The notes beneath the pieces were generated by a model, which searched no databases, had not been told where the DNA came from, and was given only the letters and a program-made list of their open reading frames with translations. Below, in pieces: positions 63,972 to 64,000 of a DNA stretch of 64,000 nt. Within the stretch, counting starts at the first letter, position 1. Each line of letters begins with the position of its first letter. Both the position numbers and the translations under genes were made by a program. This DNA is from Ctenosaura bakeri. Lineage: Eukaryota > Chordata > Lepidosauria > Squamata > Iguanidae. The stretch is from positions 62,001 through 126,000 of the forward strand of contig CAOLHI010000424.1 in assembly GCA_948474755.1 (NCBI GenBank), given 5' to 3'.

Positions 63972-64000
63972 CTATAGAAAAAAGAAGCAGGCGGATTGAC

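Overview
The window is vertebrate nuclear DNA, most likely from a squamate reptile (lizard-type genome). There are no bacterial-style operons. Coding exons are short, widely spaced and bounded by GT/AG signals. Almost everything else is layered transposon sequence typical of squamates: L1, CR1 and L2 LINEs, tRNA-headed SINEs with a BovB-like tail, DIRS/Ngaro-type retrotransposons, solo LTRs, and several non-autonomous DNA transposon (MITE) families. The species assignment is inference from this mixture.

The only host genes I can support are two members of the MS4A family (four-transmembrane, CD20-like proteins), both on the minus strand. Gene 1 has its first coding exon at 17950-18156, a second at 3469-3591 and a third at 633-689; its remaining exons lie left of the window. 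Gene 2 contributes only its last two coding exons (63858-63971 and 61627-61740, with the stop codon); the rest lies right of the window. All five exons have clean splice signals and phase-0 junctions, and the sequences resemble the MS4A8/MS4A12/MS4A15 group. The window is therefore probably part of an MS4A cluster, with about 43 kb between the two genes.

Layout. 1-5320: exons 4 and 3 of MS4A gene 1, a SINE just past the exon 4 donor, and two palindromic MITEs. 5321-17227: a nested L1 block inside intron 2, bounded by an 18-bp target-site duplication (TSD) and holding L1s in both orientations, a younger L1 inside an older one, and a solo LTR. 17950-18174: exon 2. 19720-21250: an L1/CR1 nest with its own TSD. 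22-32.6 kb: a MITE inside a SINE, then a Tc1/mariner-like MITE split by a nearly full-length antisense L1, which itself contains a smaller L1 with a perfect 15-bp TSD. 34.6-38.8 kb: SINE, Tc1/mariner-like MITE, and a decayed DIRS/Ngaro element split by an antisense L2. 39-41.4 kb: two CpG-rich stretches of unknown function. 42.7-45.35 kb: a second DIRS/Ngaro element with RT/RNase H and SGNH-hydrolase remains. 45.9-46.8 kb: second solo LTR. 47.2-47.8 kb: minisatellite. 50-57 kb: a dense field of palindromic MITEs. 57.7-60.1 kb: CR1 inserted in CR1. 61.2-64 kb: SINE, the 3' end of MS4A gene 2, and CR1 fragments in its intron.

No transposon reading frame in the window looks competent. The youngest L1 lacks ORF1 and half its endonuclease, has two frameshifts, and has lost an RT catalytic aspartate. 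The least understood parts are the family of nearly perfect palindromic MITEs, a GC-rich MITE sharing their ends, and the CpG-rich region at 39-41.4 kb.
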